Source of the DNA: Streptomyces hygroscopicus
Lineage (GTDB): Bacteria > Actinomycetota > Actinomycetes > Streptomycetales > Streptomycetaceae
Reading direction: 5' to 3'
Assembly (NCBI GenBank): GCA_002021875.1
Contig: CP018627.1
Span: 11,718,001 to 11,782,000 of the forward strand
DNA: 64,000 nucleotides
Below are positions 29,144 to 38,058 of this stretch, piece after piece. Position 1 is the stretch's first letter; each line of letters begins with the position of its first letter. The position numbers and the translations under genes were made by a program. Below the pieces are notes generated by a model that saw only the letters and a program-made list of their open reading frames with translations, searched no databases and was not told where the DNA came from.

Positions 29144-30657
29144 CCACCTCGGCCGACGACCGCCACGCCGTCCGCAGGGCTACGACCGTGGCCCTGCCGG
29201 ACCCGCCCGGCGCGCCATTCCCAGGAGTGCTGGCCCATCATCCGGGCCCCAGTCGGCTGCACGGCCACGCCCCGGCATTCCACCAGACGACCGTGGTACG
29301 GGGGGAACCCGCCTCGCACTACTTCCGCGCATCCGGCATCAGCGCCCTCGCCGAGGAAAACGGCGGCCTGTGCACGTTCTGGATGGGGCAGCGACTCGCC
29401 CTTTACCAGATCACCAACGTACCCCTGGCCGGCGACGATGCCCTGGCACCTTCCACCGACGCCAACCGCGAGTTGTTCGGCGACTTCATGGGCTCCATGC
29501 CCCACGACCACCCGGATCGCCCGGGGAAGCGGGCGGCGGTCGAACGCTCCCTCGGCAGCGCCAAGTTCGTGGAGCGCCTCGAGCCCGCCGTCCGGCGGCA
29601 CACGGCCGACCACCTGTGCCGGACGGCGGGGCAGGAGATCCCGCTCGACGACTTCACGCTGTCCCTGACGGCGTACGTGGACAGCATGATCCCCGGCGTT
29701 CTCGACCTCACCCAGCGGCCTCTGCCGGAATACCTGCGCTCGGCGGAGTACGGCCACGTGGTCCGTGGCTTCTTCGACCTCGCCTCCGATGTCATCAGCA
29801 ACGACAACCCACGGGCGATGCGGGAGTTCGACGTCATCGTCCCATTCGTGCGCGATCTGCTGACGGCCAACTTCGAGTCCCTCGCCGAGGCTCCTGACTC
29901 CAACCTGATCCGGCGATACTTCGCGCTGTGGGGACGTCCCTTCACACGCGGTGGCGTCGCCGCTCTGGACCCGGCGCAGATCAAGGAACTCGGCACGATC
30001 ATCGTGGCGACGTACGACACCACGGCGCTGAGCCTGATGTGGGCACTGGGCTATGTGGAGAGCACACCGAAGGTCAGGACCGCCATTGTGGCGGAGGCAC
30101 GGAACGGCGGTGGCGACCGCCGGTGCCCGCGCGGCGGATCGTCCCCGTCCGTGATCGACCTCGCGGTCCTGGAAGCGGTACGACTGGGCGGCAGCAACCC
30201 CAGCGCCCTGTGGCGCCGCACGACCGAGCCCTTCACCCTGCACCACCGGGGAGCGCGGGCGACCGTTCCGCCGGGCACCATGCTGTGGCTGGACCGGCGG
30301 CAGGCCAACCGCGATCCGGCGGTCTTCCCGGAGCCGTGCCGCTTCGCCCCCGCCAACATCCAGGCCATCGTCCGCTCCGATCGTGAAACGGTTTCGTCCC
30401 TGCTCTCCCGGGGGCGCTACGAGATCAACTCTTTCAGCATGATCAACGCCGAGCGGAACCCGCGTAAATGCCCTGGCCGCCTCTTCTCCGTGCGGATGCA
30501 GGCCCTCGTCCTCTCCGAGCTGTACGGCCACTACACGGTCAGTACACAGGGTGTCGACCTCCGGCTGAAGCGCCACGCTTCCATGCCCCGCCCCGCACGG
30601 CCCGGAACGATCACCATCCTCCGCGACACCGGCACACCGAGGGAGCCGAGCCGATGA
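29140..30657 (+). CDS. bcmD: Cytochrome P450 (BcmD) with atypical heme loop
   Basis: The 505-residue protein is a P450: the I-helix oxygen-binding segment reads IIVATYDTTALSLMW, the K-helix ExxR is in LEAVRLGG and the heme thiolate is C444 in RKCPGRLF. The region before the cysteine (NSFSMINAERNP) departs from the usual bacterial FGxGxHxC loop, and the N-terminal part is longer than a typical 400-residue Streptomyces P450. GTG 29140 overlaps the bcmC stop. In bicyclomycin biosynthesis the single P450 carries out one of the oxidations of the diketopiperazine skeleton; ferredoxin partners are not encoded here. Confidence 0.9.
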   Translation: MTTSADDRHAVRRATTVALPDPPGAPFPGVLAHHPGPSRLHGHAPAFHQTTVVRGEPASHYFRASGISALAEENGGLCTFWMGQRLALYQITNVPLAGDDALAPSTDANRELFGDFMGSMPHDHPDRPGKRAAVERSLGSAKFVERLEPAVRRHTADHLCRTAGQEIPLDDFTLSLTAYVDSMIPGVLDLTQRPLPEYLRSAEYGHVVRGFFDLASDVISNDNPRAMREFDVIVPFVRDLLTANFESLAEAPDSNLIRRYFALWGRPFTRGGVAALDPAQIKELGTIIVATYDTTALSLMWALGYVESTPKVRTAIVAEARNGGGDRRCPRGGSSPSVIDLAVLEAVRLGGSNPSALWRRTTEPFTLHHRGARATVPPGTMLWLDRRQANRDPAVFPEPCRFAPANIQAIVRSDRETVSSLLSRGRYEINSFSMINAERNPRKCPGRLFSVRMQALVLSELYGHYTVSTQGVDLRLKRHASMPRPARPGTITILRDTGTPREPSR

Positions 30658-31595
30658 CGACTTTCAACCCCGTGACGGCCCGCCCACCGGTTGCCCTGCC
30701 CTCGATGCCCGGCGAGCGGGAGGCCCTCGCCGCCCACCCGCCGATCTCGCTCGAACGGTCCTGGCTCCACGGCGAGGACCTGGTCTTCGACCGCGAAGGA
30801 GGGTTCGACCGGGCCCTGGGCCAGGGCTTCTTCCTGCTGCGTATCCCCGACGGCCTCGACACCGGGCCCGGCGACCGATTCGCGGCGCACTTCCACCAGG
30901 ACCGGTGCGGCGACGCCCTCGACCGCTACCGCGGCTTCCGGAACGTCGACGTCCCCGGTGCCCACCAGGGCTACTTCGACCGCGAGCACGACCAGTGGGA
31001 GAACTTCTACATCGAGCAGGCGAACTGGCCACTGCTGCCCGCCGAGGTCGCCGCGCTCGGGCGCGGGATGGCCGACCTCGGCATCGCCGTGCTGCGGGCG
31101 GTCTTCCGCCACCTGGAGATCGCCCCACAGATGTGGGGCGAGATCTCCAGCGGGCTCACCGACCACCGGGGCCACCAGATGCTCGCGTTCAACCACTTCC
31201 GTTCACACAAAGCCACCCGAGGCTGCAAGTTCCACCGCGACTCCGGATGGGTGACCGTGCTCCGGTCCGTCGAACCCGGTCTGCTCGCACTCGTCGAAGG
31301 GAAGCTGAGCGCCATCAACCCCGCGCCGGGGCACTTCATCGTGAACTTCGGCAGCTCCCTGGAAGTGCTCACCGCGGCCCTGCCCACGCCCGTGCGCGCC
31401 AATATCCACGGCGTGGTCGCCACCGAGCGGGCCCCCGGCCGACCCGACCGGACCTCGTACGTGACCTTCCTGGACTCCGGCCTCGACGGCACCGTCTACC
31501 GCCTGGAGAACGGCACGGCGTGTCCTGTTCAGTCTGTCGCCGACTTCGCCACGCAGGAGGTGAACCGGACCTACGACAACGACGCCGCGCTGTGA
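30654..31595 (+). CDS. bcmE: 2OG-Fe(II) oxygenase, third paralogue (BcmE)
   Basis: A 313-residue paralogue with FDRALGQGFFLLRIPDGLDT, GPGDRFAAHF, FNHFRSHKATRG, iron site FHRDSGWVTVL and distal His in ANIHGVVATER. The residue after the distal His differs from HRV in the other four. ATG 30654 overlaps the P450 stop. It is bcmE by position, reported as the enzyme that starts side-chain hydroxylation of cyclo(Ile-Leu). A short 52-bp gap follows before the next gene, the only non-overlapping junction besides bcmA-B. Confidence 0.9.
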   Translation: MTTFNPVTARPPVALPSMPGEREALAAHPPISLERSWLHGEDLVFDREGGFDRALGQGFFLLRIPDGLDTGPGDRFAAHFHQDRCGDALDRYRGFRNVDVPGAHQGYFDREHDQWENFYIEQANWPLLPAEVAALGRGMADLGIAVLRAVFRHLEIAPQMWGEISSGLTDHRGHQMLAFNHFRSHKATRGCKFHRDSGWVTVLRSVEPGLLALVEGKLSAINPAPGHFIVNFGSSLEVLTAALPTPVRANIHGVVATERAPGRPDRTSYVTFLDSGLDGTVYRLENGTACPVQSVADFATQEVNRTYDNDAAL

Positions 31596-31647
31596 GCGCG
31601 CCGCGGCCACCACGGTAGTGACCAAACCACGATGGGAGAGTCCCAGC

Positions 31648-32541
31648 ATGACGACGGATGTCGTTGAGGAAGAAACCCACCTCACCCTCCCCGCGGCGAC
31701 AGTGGAAGCGGGCAGACTGCGGTTCGCCTCGCCGGGCGACGCGGACCAGGCCCTCCGCCTCGGCGCGTTCAACCTGGCCGTTCCCGAGGACCTCGACGTG
31801 AGCGCGGGCCTGGCCTTCTGCCGCACCTTCTACCAGCCCGCCACCGGCGAACCCGGCGACCGCCATCGCGGCCACCGCGAACACGGTCACCCCGAGTCCA
31901 AGCTGGGCTACGAGGACCGGCCCGACCAGGTGGAGCAGTTGCAACTGGAGAGCTTCCTGTGGCGGCGGTATCTGCCCGACGAGGTGACGGCCGTGCTCCG
32001 GAGGATGCGGGAGCTGACTCTGGACACCCTCTACGGAGTCTTCGACGCGGCGGGGATACCCGAGGAGGACCGGGAGCTCGTCACCGGTGGCGCCCGTCAG
32101 GACACCGGCCTGTGCTACACCACGGTCAACCACTACCGCACGGGCCTGAGCGACCGCGCCGGGATCGTCGAGCACTCCGACAGCGGGTTCATCACCACGA
32201 TCTGCACGGATCAGCCCGGCTACGAGATCCTGCACGAGGGCCGTTGGACGCCCGTCCGCGAACGGGCGGGGCACTTCACCGTCAACCTCGGCGACGCCTT
32301 CCGCGTCCTGACCAGGAAGCTGCCGCGACCCGTGACCGCCGTCTACCACCGCGTGCCCGAACTTCCCTCCGACGCCGACACCCCGGACCGGTCCTCGTTC
32401 ACGATCTACATGGGACCGCGGTACGACATGTTCCTCTACCAGTACGACACGGAAGGGAGGCTGGGGAGGTTCCAGGACTTCCGCGCGTTCTCGGTGGAGA
32501 AGGCGGGCAAGCTCGGCTACGAGTTCCACTCCCGCGTATGA
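31648..32541 (+). CDS. bcmF: 2OG-Fe(II) oxygenase, fourth paralogue (BcmF)
   Basis: This 297-residue protein is the most divergent paralogue: ADQALRLGAFNLAVPEDLDV, VNHYRTGLSDRAG, an iron site EHSDSGFITTI and distal His in AVYHRVPELP. A GGGAGAG ribosome site lies 7 nt before ATG 31648. Its divergence suits a different reaction; by position it is bcmF, reported to form the exocyclic alkene by desaturation. That assignment is inference from gene order. Confidence 0.88.
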   Translation: MTTDVVEEETHLTLPAATVEAGRLRFASPGDADQALRLGAFNLAVPEDLDVSAGLAFCRTFYQPATGEPGDRHRGHREHGHPESKLGYEDRPDQVEQLQLESFLWRRYLPDEVTAVLRRMRELTLDTLYGVFDAAGIPEEDRELVTGGARQDTGLCYTTVNHYRTGLSDRAGIVEHSDSGFITTICTDQPGYEILHEGRWTPVRERAGHFTVNLGDAFRVLTRKLPRPVTAVYHRVPELPSDADTPDRSSFTIYMGPRYDMFLYQYDTEGRLGRFQDFRAFSVEKAGKLGYEFHSRV

Positions 32542-33461
32542 ACACGGCGTGGGAACAGGCGCGGACCGCCTCACGACAGGGCTGGCAGCTGGCTGAACTG
32601 CGACACGGCGGCCTCGTCTTCACCGCCGAGGACGGATTGCGACGTGCGCTGGAGGACGGCTTCTTCTACGTGAAGCGGCCCGCCGGCCTGGATCTGTCCG
32701 CCGGAGACCGGTTCGCCCGCGGCTTCTACCTCCCCGCCCCGAGAGGGCATACGGACCCCTACCGGGGCTACCGCGGGTGGACATCGGAACAACTGGGCCC
32801 GCGCCAGGGCTACTTCTGCCGCGACGCCGACCAGACCGAACAGTTCTTCCTGACGAGCACCTGGTGGAACAGGGTCTACCCGGTCGCGCTGGCGCGACAG
32901 GCCGAGGCCATGCGCGACTTCGCGCTGGACATCCAGCGCGCGGTGCTCGCCCGTCTCGACCTACCGTGTGAACTCTGGCACGAGGCCACCGGGCACAGCC
33001 TCACCCCGCAGGGCACCCACACCCTCACCTTCAACCACTTCCGGCCGGAAGTGGCCGCCCGCGGCCTGAACATCCACAAGGACTCGGGCTGGGTGACGGT
33101 CCTGCGCTCCACCGAAGCCGGGCTCGAGGTGGACCGGGACGGTGACTGGTACGCGATCGACCCGATACCGGGCACCTTCATCGTCAACTTCGGCTGTGCG
33201 ATGGAGATTCTGACCCGATCGACCACCACCCCGGTGGCCGCGGTCGCTCACCGGGTGGTGCGCCAGACGTGCCACGACGGGGCGAAGCCGGATCGCTTCT
33301 CCTACGCGCTCTTCGTCGACAGCAGCCTCGACAACAGTGTCTGCCCCGGCCTCTTCACCTACGATCCGCGGACCGGTCTCCAGTTGGAGACGGGCTTCGG
33401 GGACTTCCTCGACGACATCCTGGACAACACCTACCGGCACGACACGACCGGACTGTACTGA
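32538..33461 (+). CDS. bcmG: 2OG-Fe(II) oxygenase, fifth paralogue (BcmG)
   Basis: The 307-residue protein shares DGLRRALEDGFFYVKRPAGL, SAGDRFARGFY, LTFNHFRPEVAARG, iron site HKDSGWVTVL and distal His in AAVAHRVVRQ with its paralogues, and is closest to BcmB and BcmE in these motifs. ATG 32538 overlaps the bcmF stop. It is bcmG by gene order, one of the side-chain hydroxylases. It is the last gene of the operon; a perfect inverted repeat lies 76 bp downstream. Confidence 0.9.
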   Translation: MNTAWEQARTASRQGWQLAELRHGGLVFTAEDGLRRALEDGFFYVKRPAGLDLSAGDRFARGFYLPAPRGHTDPYRGYRGWTSEQLGPRQGYFCRDADQTEQFFLTSTWWNRVYPVALARQAEAMRDFALDIQRAVLARLDLPCELWHEATGHSLTPQGTHTLTFNHFRPEVAARGLNIHKDSGWVTVLRSTEAGLEVDRDGDWYAIDPIPGTFIVNFGCAMEILTRSTTTPVAAVAHRVVRQTCHDGAKPDRFSYALFVDSSLDNSVCPGLFTYDPRTGLQLETGFGDFLDDILDNTYRHDTTGLY

Positions 33462-33536
33462 TCCCGGCCGTCACCCGGCTCGCGGTCGGTGCGCCGGGGG
33501 CGCGAGACGCCGCTGGGCTTGCCCGGGACGGGCTCT

Positions 33537-33568
33537 TGTCCATGGTGGCCTTGAGTGCACCATGGACA
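33537..33568. promoter_or_regulatory. 11-bp inverted repeat after the bcm operon
   Basis: TGTCCATGGTG (33537-33547) and CACCATGGACA (33558-33568) are perfect complements around a 10-nt loop. There is no T tract, so it is either a factor-dependent or Streptomyces-type hairpin ending the bcm transcript or an operator for the hydrolase gene at 33,620. Confidence 0.5.
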
Positions 33569-33619
33569 CGGGGGCGTCTCGGATGTCGATGCGAACAGTG
33601 AGTCCGTAACGTCTCCGAC

Positions 33620-34879
33620 ATGAGTGATGAGAGGTGCAAAACCCAAGACGAACAGACAAGTTGGCCGATGCGGAAGCGGCTCTCCGCAGCGGCGGCCATG
33701 CTCCTCGCCGGATTGGCCGTCGCGCCGGTCGCCACGGCGGCGGAGCGCGACACCGCCCACCGCGGCACCGTCGTCTCCGTCGCCCCGGTCGCCGACCGTG
33801 ACGCGGGGCAGGTCAGGGAATTCCTGGCCGAGAGGGACATCGCGACCGATCCGGTGCGGTACGGCGTACGGGCGTACCGGCTGACGTACCGGACCGTGGA
33901 CCCATATGGGCAACCCACGACCGCGACCGGGCTCCTCACCCTTCCCAAGGGCGGAACCCAGCAGCTCGACCTCGTCTCGGACACGCATGGCACCATGGTC
34001 AAGCGCGCCTACGCGCCCTCCGCGAGCGAGGACTTCGGCCGTGTGCCGTCGTATCTGAACGCCTCGGCCGGGCGTGCGGTGGCCGCGCCCGACTATCTGG
34101 GGCTCGGTGAGGGGCCGGGCCCGCACCCGTACATGGACACCCGCTCCGCCGTCACCGCCTCCGTCGACATGCTGCGCGCCGCCCGCGCGGTCGCGGACCG
34201 GCTCGGCCGTCCGCTCACCGGTGACGTCTACGCGACCGGCTTCTCGCAGGGCGGCCAGGTCGCGATGGCGCTCGGCCGGGCGCTGGACGGGGGCGCGGAC
34301 CAGCACTTCCGGCTGAAGGCGCTGGCGCCGGTGAGCGGGCCGTACGACCTGGAGGGCCAGGAGGTCCCGGCCCTGTTCGACGGTCGGATCAACGACATCA
34401 GCGGCGTCTTCTACATCTCGTACTGGCTGGTCGCCCAGAACCGGCTGCATCACTTCTACGAGGACCCGGGCGAGGTCTTCCGGGCGCCGTACGCGAGCCG
34501 CGTGGAGTCGCTCTTCGACGGAAGGCACGACGAGGAGGACGTGATCAAGGGCCTCGCCCCCTCGGTGAAGCGGCTGCTCACGCCCGCCTTCTACGACCGT
34601 CTGCAGCACCCGACCGGCCCGCTGCTGGACGCCATGCGCTCGGCCGATCACACCTGCGACTGGAAGCCGGACGCCCCGGTGCGACTGTACGCGGGGGCGG
34701 CCGACACCGACGTGCCGATCGGGAACGCGCGCAGTTGCGCGCTCCGGCTCGCCGCTCACCAGGCACCCGCTCCCGTCGTGAACCAGGGCGAGGTGGACCA
34801 CTTCGGGTCCTTCGTGGTGTCGGCACCGCAGGTGGCGCGCTGGTTCGATGCGCTGGCCGGACGCGGATCGCTACGGTGA
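33620..34879 (+). CDS. Secreted alpha/beta-hydrolase (lipase family)
   Basis: The product is an exported hydrolase. After a 16-residue leader comes a signal peptide (MRKRLSAAAAMLLAGLAVAP, cut near ATAAE), then an alpha/beta-hydrolase domain with nucleophile elbow ATGFSQGGQVAMALG, a DYLGLGEG oxyanion region, acidic residue near GAADTDVP and a C-terminal His in EVDHFGSF. It resembles secreted lipases/acyl hydrolases of actinobacteria of about 400 residues. The start is uncertain: ATG 33620 and ATG 33668 (directly at the signal peptide) both lack a good ribosome site. It follows the bcm operon but has no evident link to it. Confidence 0.8.
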   Translation: MSDERCKTQDEQTSWPMRKRLSAAAAMLLAGLAVAPVATAAERDTAHRGTVVSVAPVADRDAGQVREFLAERDIATDPVRYGVRAYRLTYRTVDPYGQPTTATGLLTLPKGGTQQLDLVSDTHGTMVKRAYAPSASEDFGRVPSYLNASAGRAVAAPDYLGLGEGPGPHPYMDTRSAVTASVDMLRAARAVADRLGRPLTGDVYATGFSQGGQVAMALGRALDGGADQHFRLKALAPVSGPYDLEGQEVPALFDGRINDISGVFYISYWLVAQNRLHHFYEDPGEVFRAPYASRVESLFDGRHDEEDVIKGLAPSVKRLLTPAFYDRLQHPTGPLLDAMRSADHTCDWKPDAPVRLYAGAADTDVPIGNARSCALRLAAHQAPAPVVNQGEVDHFGSFVVSAPQVARWFDALAGRGSLR

Positions 34880-35006
34880 CCACGTTGCCAATGCCGTGCG
34901 GCACTGCTCGACGACGAGTGGGGTGGTCGTCCTGATGGTCGCTCTTGTCATCCGCTCGATGGCGGCATGAGTCGGTGAAGGAAGTTCCAGATTGAAGCCG
35001 GTGGAT

Positions 35007-35030
35007 GATTCATCCTTCGTTCATCAACTG
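35007..35030. promoter_or_regulatory. Candidate operator upstream of phosphoesterase/transport genes
   Basis: GATTCATCC (35007-35015) and GTTCATC (35019-35025) recur in the phnF-phnG control region (40883-40891 and 40815-40821). They may be sites for the PhnF-type or RpiR-type regulator of the locus; the matches are short. Confidence 0.3.
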
Positions 35031-35068
35031 GAGTGAACTGTTTTCCACTAGAGCTCTACGGTCGCCTC

Positions 35069-35770
35069 ATGGAACAGATGCGTGTAATGACCGTGGGAGA
35101 TGTTGTCGGCCCCGAAGCGGCCGCGTGGCTCGGTGCCCGCCTGCCGGAACTGCGTGCCGAGTACGAGCTCGACTGGATCGTGGTGAACGCGGAGAACGCG
35201 GCCGTCACCGGCCCGTTGCCGCAGAACGGATTCGGGACCACCCGGAAGGAGCTGGATGCCCTCATCGCGGGTGGTGCCGATGTCATCACCGGCGGGAACC
35301 ACTCGTGGGACGGTCCCGAGGTCGCGGAGTCGTTCGCGTACCCGCAGGTCGTCCGCCTCTGAACGTGCGGGAGACGCGCGGGAAGGGGGTCCTGACCATC
35401 GGTGAGGGCGACAAGACCCTGACGGTGGTGAACCTGCTGAGCCCCGGCGCGGTGGGCAAGGGGTGCCTGGCGCCGGAGCCGACCGACCTGTGGGACGCCT
35501 GGACGGAGCTGGCCGGGAGTGGTCTGCTCCGGGGGGCGGTCGTGGTGGACCTGCACAGCGGGTCGCCGTCGGAGAAGGCGTGGTTTTCCGGCTGGGGTCT
35601 GTTCACCCGCTGGATCGGCTACTACGAAAACACCCGGACCTACCTCGGTGGCTACATCTACGGCGACCCGACATCGGGCAACAACGCCAACTTCTGGGGG
35701 ACCCTGCCGACGACGCCGGACATGCCGGGGCTGAAGGCGCTGTCCGACCGGCTGAAGACCGCCTCCTCCA
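35069..35770 (+). pseudogene. YmdB-family metallophosphoesterase, frameshifted and fused to foreign sequence
   Basis: MRVMTVGDVVGPEAAAWLGA, WIVVNAENAAVTGPLPQNGF and ADVITGGNHSWDGPE (metal ligands Asp, Asn-Glu-Asn and Asn-His) identify the YmdB/DUF64 family of binuclear metallophosphoesterases that hydrolyse 2',3'-cyclic nucleotides. The frame stops at 35,360 (VVRL-stop) and continues after a one-base loss as LNVRETRGKGVLTIGEG and VVVDLHSGSPSEKAWF. From about 35,585 on the residues (GWGLFTRWIGYYENTRTYLG, NNANFWGTLPTTPDMPG) no longer fit the family and come from an unidentified protein. It is therefore broken twice. Confidence 0.75.
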
Positions 35771-36577
35771 GTGCGGCGCCCGGTCAGCGGGATCGACGGA
35801 GGTTCCTTCGCATACGCGTTCATCATCGTTCCGTTGGTCAGCCCGGTGTCGTCCTCCGACATCAGCGCGATACCGCTCGCTCCGCCCAGCGCCCGGCATC
35901 TGTTCGGCACCGACCAGCTCGGCCGGGACATCTTCGTCCGCACCTTCGAAGCCGGCCGGATCGACCTCGGGCTCATCCTCGTCAGCATCGCCGTCGCGGC
36001 ATTCGGCGGTGCGCTCCTCGGCCTGGTCGCCGCCTGCCTTCCGGCCGTGGGCCGCGCCGTGATCAGCAGGATCACCGACGCGACGATGGCGTTCCCGTAC
36101 ATCGTGCTCGTGATCGCGCTCGCCGCGGCGCTCGGTAACCGTGAGCTGATCCCCGGTCTGCCGCGCGGCGCCGCCGCGATCAGCATCGCGATCATGATCG
36201 CATGCTGGCCCCCGTACACCCGGCTGACCATGTCCCGCGCGATCGTGCTCCGCCAGCGGGACGCCGTCGTCGCCGCCCGCGTCCTCGGATACGGGCCGAT
36301 GCGCGTCCTGTTCCGGCACATCGGGCCGGCGCTGGTGTCGACGAACCTGTCCTACGCCGCCACGCAGGCGGTCGCGACGACCGCGCTGGTCGGTTCGCTG
36401 GCGTTCCTCGGCGTCGGCATCGCCCCACCGACTCCCGAACTCGGCCGGATGATGGCCGACAGCATCGCCCTGTTGCCGATCGCCTGGTGGGCGCCGATCA
36501 TTCCCGGCCTTGTCGTGCTCGTGCTCGGCGTCGGCTTCGCCCTCATGGCCGACTCCGCCGGTGGGAGGAACTCCTGA
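35771..36577 (+). CDS. dppC: Peptide/nickel-type ABC permease DppC
   Basis: The 268-residue protein has the DppC N-terminal signature LAPPSARHLFGTDQLGRDIF and the EAA loop AARVLGYGPMRVLFRHIGPA, with five or six helices. Dpp/Opp permeases import peptides, nickel chelates and other polar solutes. The N-terminus before residue 35 is unusual and GTG 35771 has no clear ribosome site, so the true 5' end may be lost; the partner permease DppB and a binding protein are missing upstream. It overlaps the ATPase gene. In this setting it probably imported a phosphonate or phosphate ester. Confidence 0.78.
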   Translation: MRRPVSGIDGGSFAYAFIIVPLVSPVSSSDISAIPLAPPSARHLFGTDQLGRDIFVRTFEAGRIDLGLILVSIAVAAFGGALLGLVAACLPAVGRAVISRITDATMAFPYIVLVIALAAALGNRELIPGLPRGAAAISIAIMIACWPPYTRLTMSRAIVLRQRDAVVAARVLGYGPMRVLFRHIGPALVSTNLSYAATQAVATTALVGSLAFLGVGIAPPTPELGRMMADSIALLPIAWWAPIIPGLVVLVLGVGFALMADSAGGRNS

Positions 36578-37719
36578 TGACCGCTCTGCTCGACGTCCGC
36601 GACATCAACGTCACCATCGCACGGACGAAGGTGCTCACCGACGTGTCCCTCGCGCTCGACAGCGGTGAGGCGCTCGGCATCATCGGTGAGACCGGCTCCA
36701 GGAAGACCATGACCCTGCGCGCCATCACGGGGCTGCTGTCCTCGATCGGCTGCCGGATCGAGTCCGGCGCGGTCCACGTCGACGGCCGCGACGTGACCCG
36801 TGAGCCCCTGCGGAGCCGACAGCGCGCCCTCCGCGGGATCGTGTCGATGGTGCCGCAGGCGAGCATGTCGAGCCTCGACCCGCTGCAGCGAATCGGCAGC
36901 CAGGTGCGCGAAGCCCTGCGGCTGACCCGGCGCACCCGGGCAACCGATGACGATGTCCGCCACGCGCTCGAGGCGGTGCGGCTCACCCCGACCGAAGCAC
37001 TGCTGCGCTCGCGGCCTCACGAACTCTCCGGTGGGATGCGGCAGCGGGTGGTGATCGCGCTCGCGCTCGCGTCCGAACCGCGCCTGCTCCTCGCCGATGA
37101 GCCGACCACCGCTCTGGACGCGTCCGTCCGCTCCAGTGTGCTGAACCTCTTCACCGGGCTGCGGATCGAGCGTCGGCTCGGGCTCGTGATCGTCTCTCAC
37201 GACATCAACGCGATCGCGTCCGCGACCGATCGCGTCGTCGTCATGAACCAGGGGCGGGTGGTCGAGACCGGCCGCACCGCCGAGGTGCTCCGAAGCCCGC
37301 GGGATCCGTACACGCGGATGCTCGTCGGTGCCCTTCCGGAACGCACGCCTCGCGGGTACTACCTCCTGGCCCGCCGCGGGAGCGAGGACGCACAGGCCGC
37401 CACCGACGGCGGGTGCGTACCGGTTCCGGCCCGAGCGGTGCCGACCGGGAACGTGCCGACGGTCGAGGCTCGTCGGCTGCACTTCTCCTACGGCGACCGG
37501 CAGGTTCTGCACGACATCCACGTCCGCGTCCGGGCCGGCGAGCGGCTCGGGATCGTCGGCGAGTCCGGCAGTGGGAAGTCCACGCCCGCCCGGCTGCTCA
37601 CCGGCGTCCTCCCCGCCAGCGTGTCTCGATTGCCCGCGCCCTGGCCGCGAATCCGTCCATCCTCGTCGCCGACGAACCGACGTCGGCGCTGGATCTCTCC
37701 GTGCAGGCGGCGATCGTGA
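36577..37719 (+). pseudogene. Fused DppD-DppF ATPase, second half truncated
   Basis: Residues 1-260 form a DppD-like ATPase with signature HELSGGMRQRVVIALALASE, Walker B LLLADEPTTALD and switch His in IVSHDINA; the Walker A reads GETGSRKTMTL, where the usual second Gly (GxGK) is Arg, which should impair ATP binding. A second ATPase starts near residue 290 (VEARRLHFSYGDRQVLHDIH, normal Walker A GESGSGKSTP) and is cut after about 50 residues, where the frame is lost. Its missing middle and the rest are described in the next entry. Fused DppDF ATPases exist in actinobacteria, so the fusion may be original. Confidence 0.75.
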
Positions 37720-37985
37720 ACCTGCTGCTCACGCTGACCACGCGGCGTCCGCTCGGCCTCGTCGTCGTTTCGCACGACCTGGCGGTGATCTCCCATCTCT
37801 CCGACACCATCGTGGTGATGGAACGGGGGCGCATCGTCGAGGCCGGTCCCACCGAGCAGGTCCTCTTCCGGCCGGAACACCCGTACACCCGACCCTGGTG
37901 TCCGCGAACCCCTGGCTCGCACCGAACGCGGCACCCGGTCCGGACGCGGCCGGCCAACCGGGACCCGCACGCTGGAACAGACCGA
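37620..37985 (+). pseudogene. C-terminal remnant of DppF-type ATPase
   Basis: In another frame the ATPase resumes with RVSIARALAANPSILVADEP, TSALDLSVQAAIVNLLLTLT, VVSHDLAVISHLSDTIVVM and HPYT. About 80 residues with the Q-loop and LSGGQ signature are deleted between Walker A (nt 37,575) and RVSIARALA (nt 37,620). A further one-base slip at about 37,890 moves the end (LVSANPWLAPNAAPG) to a third frame. The ATPase is therefore inactive in its second half. Confidence 0.75.
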
Positions 37986-38058
37986 TGCGAAGCCGTGAAT
38001 CGAACCGAACCGATTGCGGCGATGGCGCGTCCAGTGCCGACAGTGCTTGGATGTGACC

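Noticed and set aside
24127..33461. An albonoursin-type cyclodipeptide oxidase pathway
   Set aside because: No AlbA/AlbB-like flavin oxidase genes are present; the oxygenase set is five 2OG-Fe(II) enzymes and one P450, which fits bicyclomycin.
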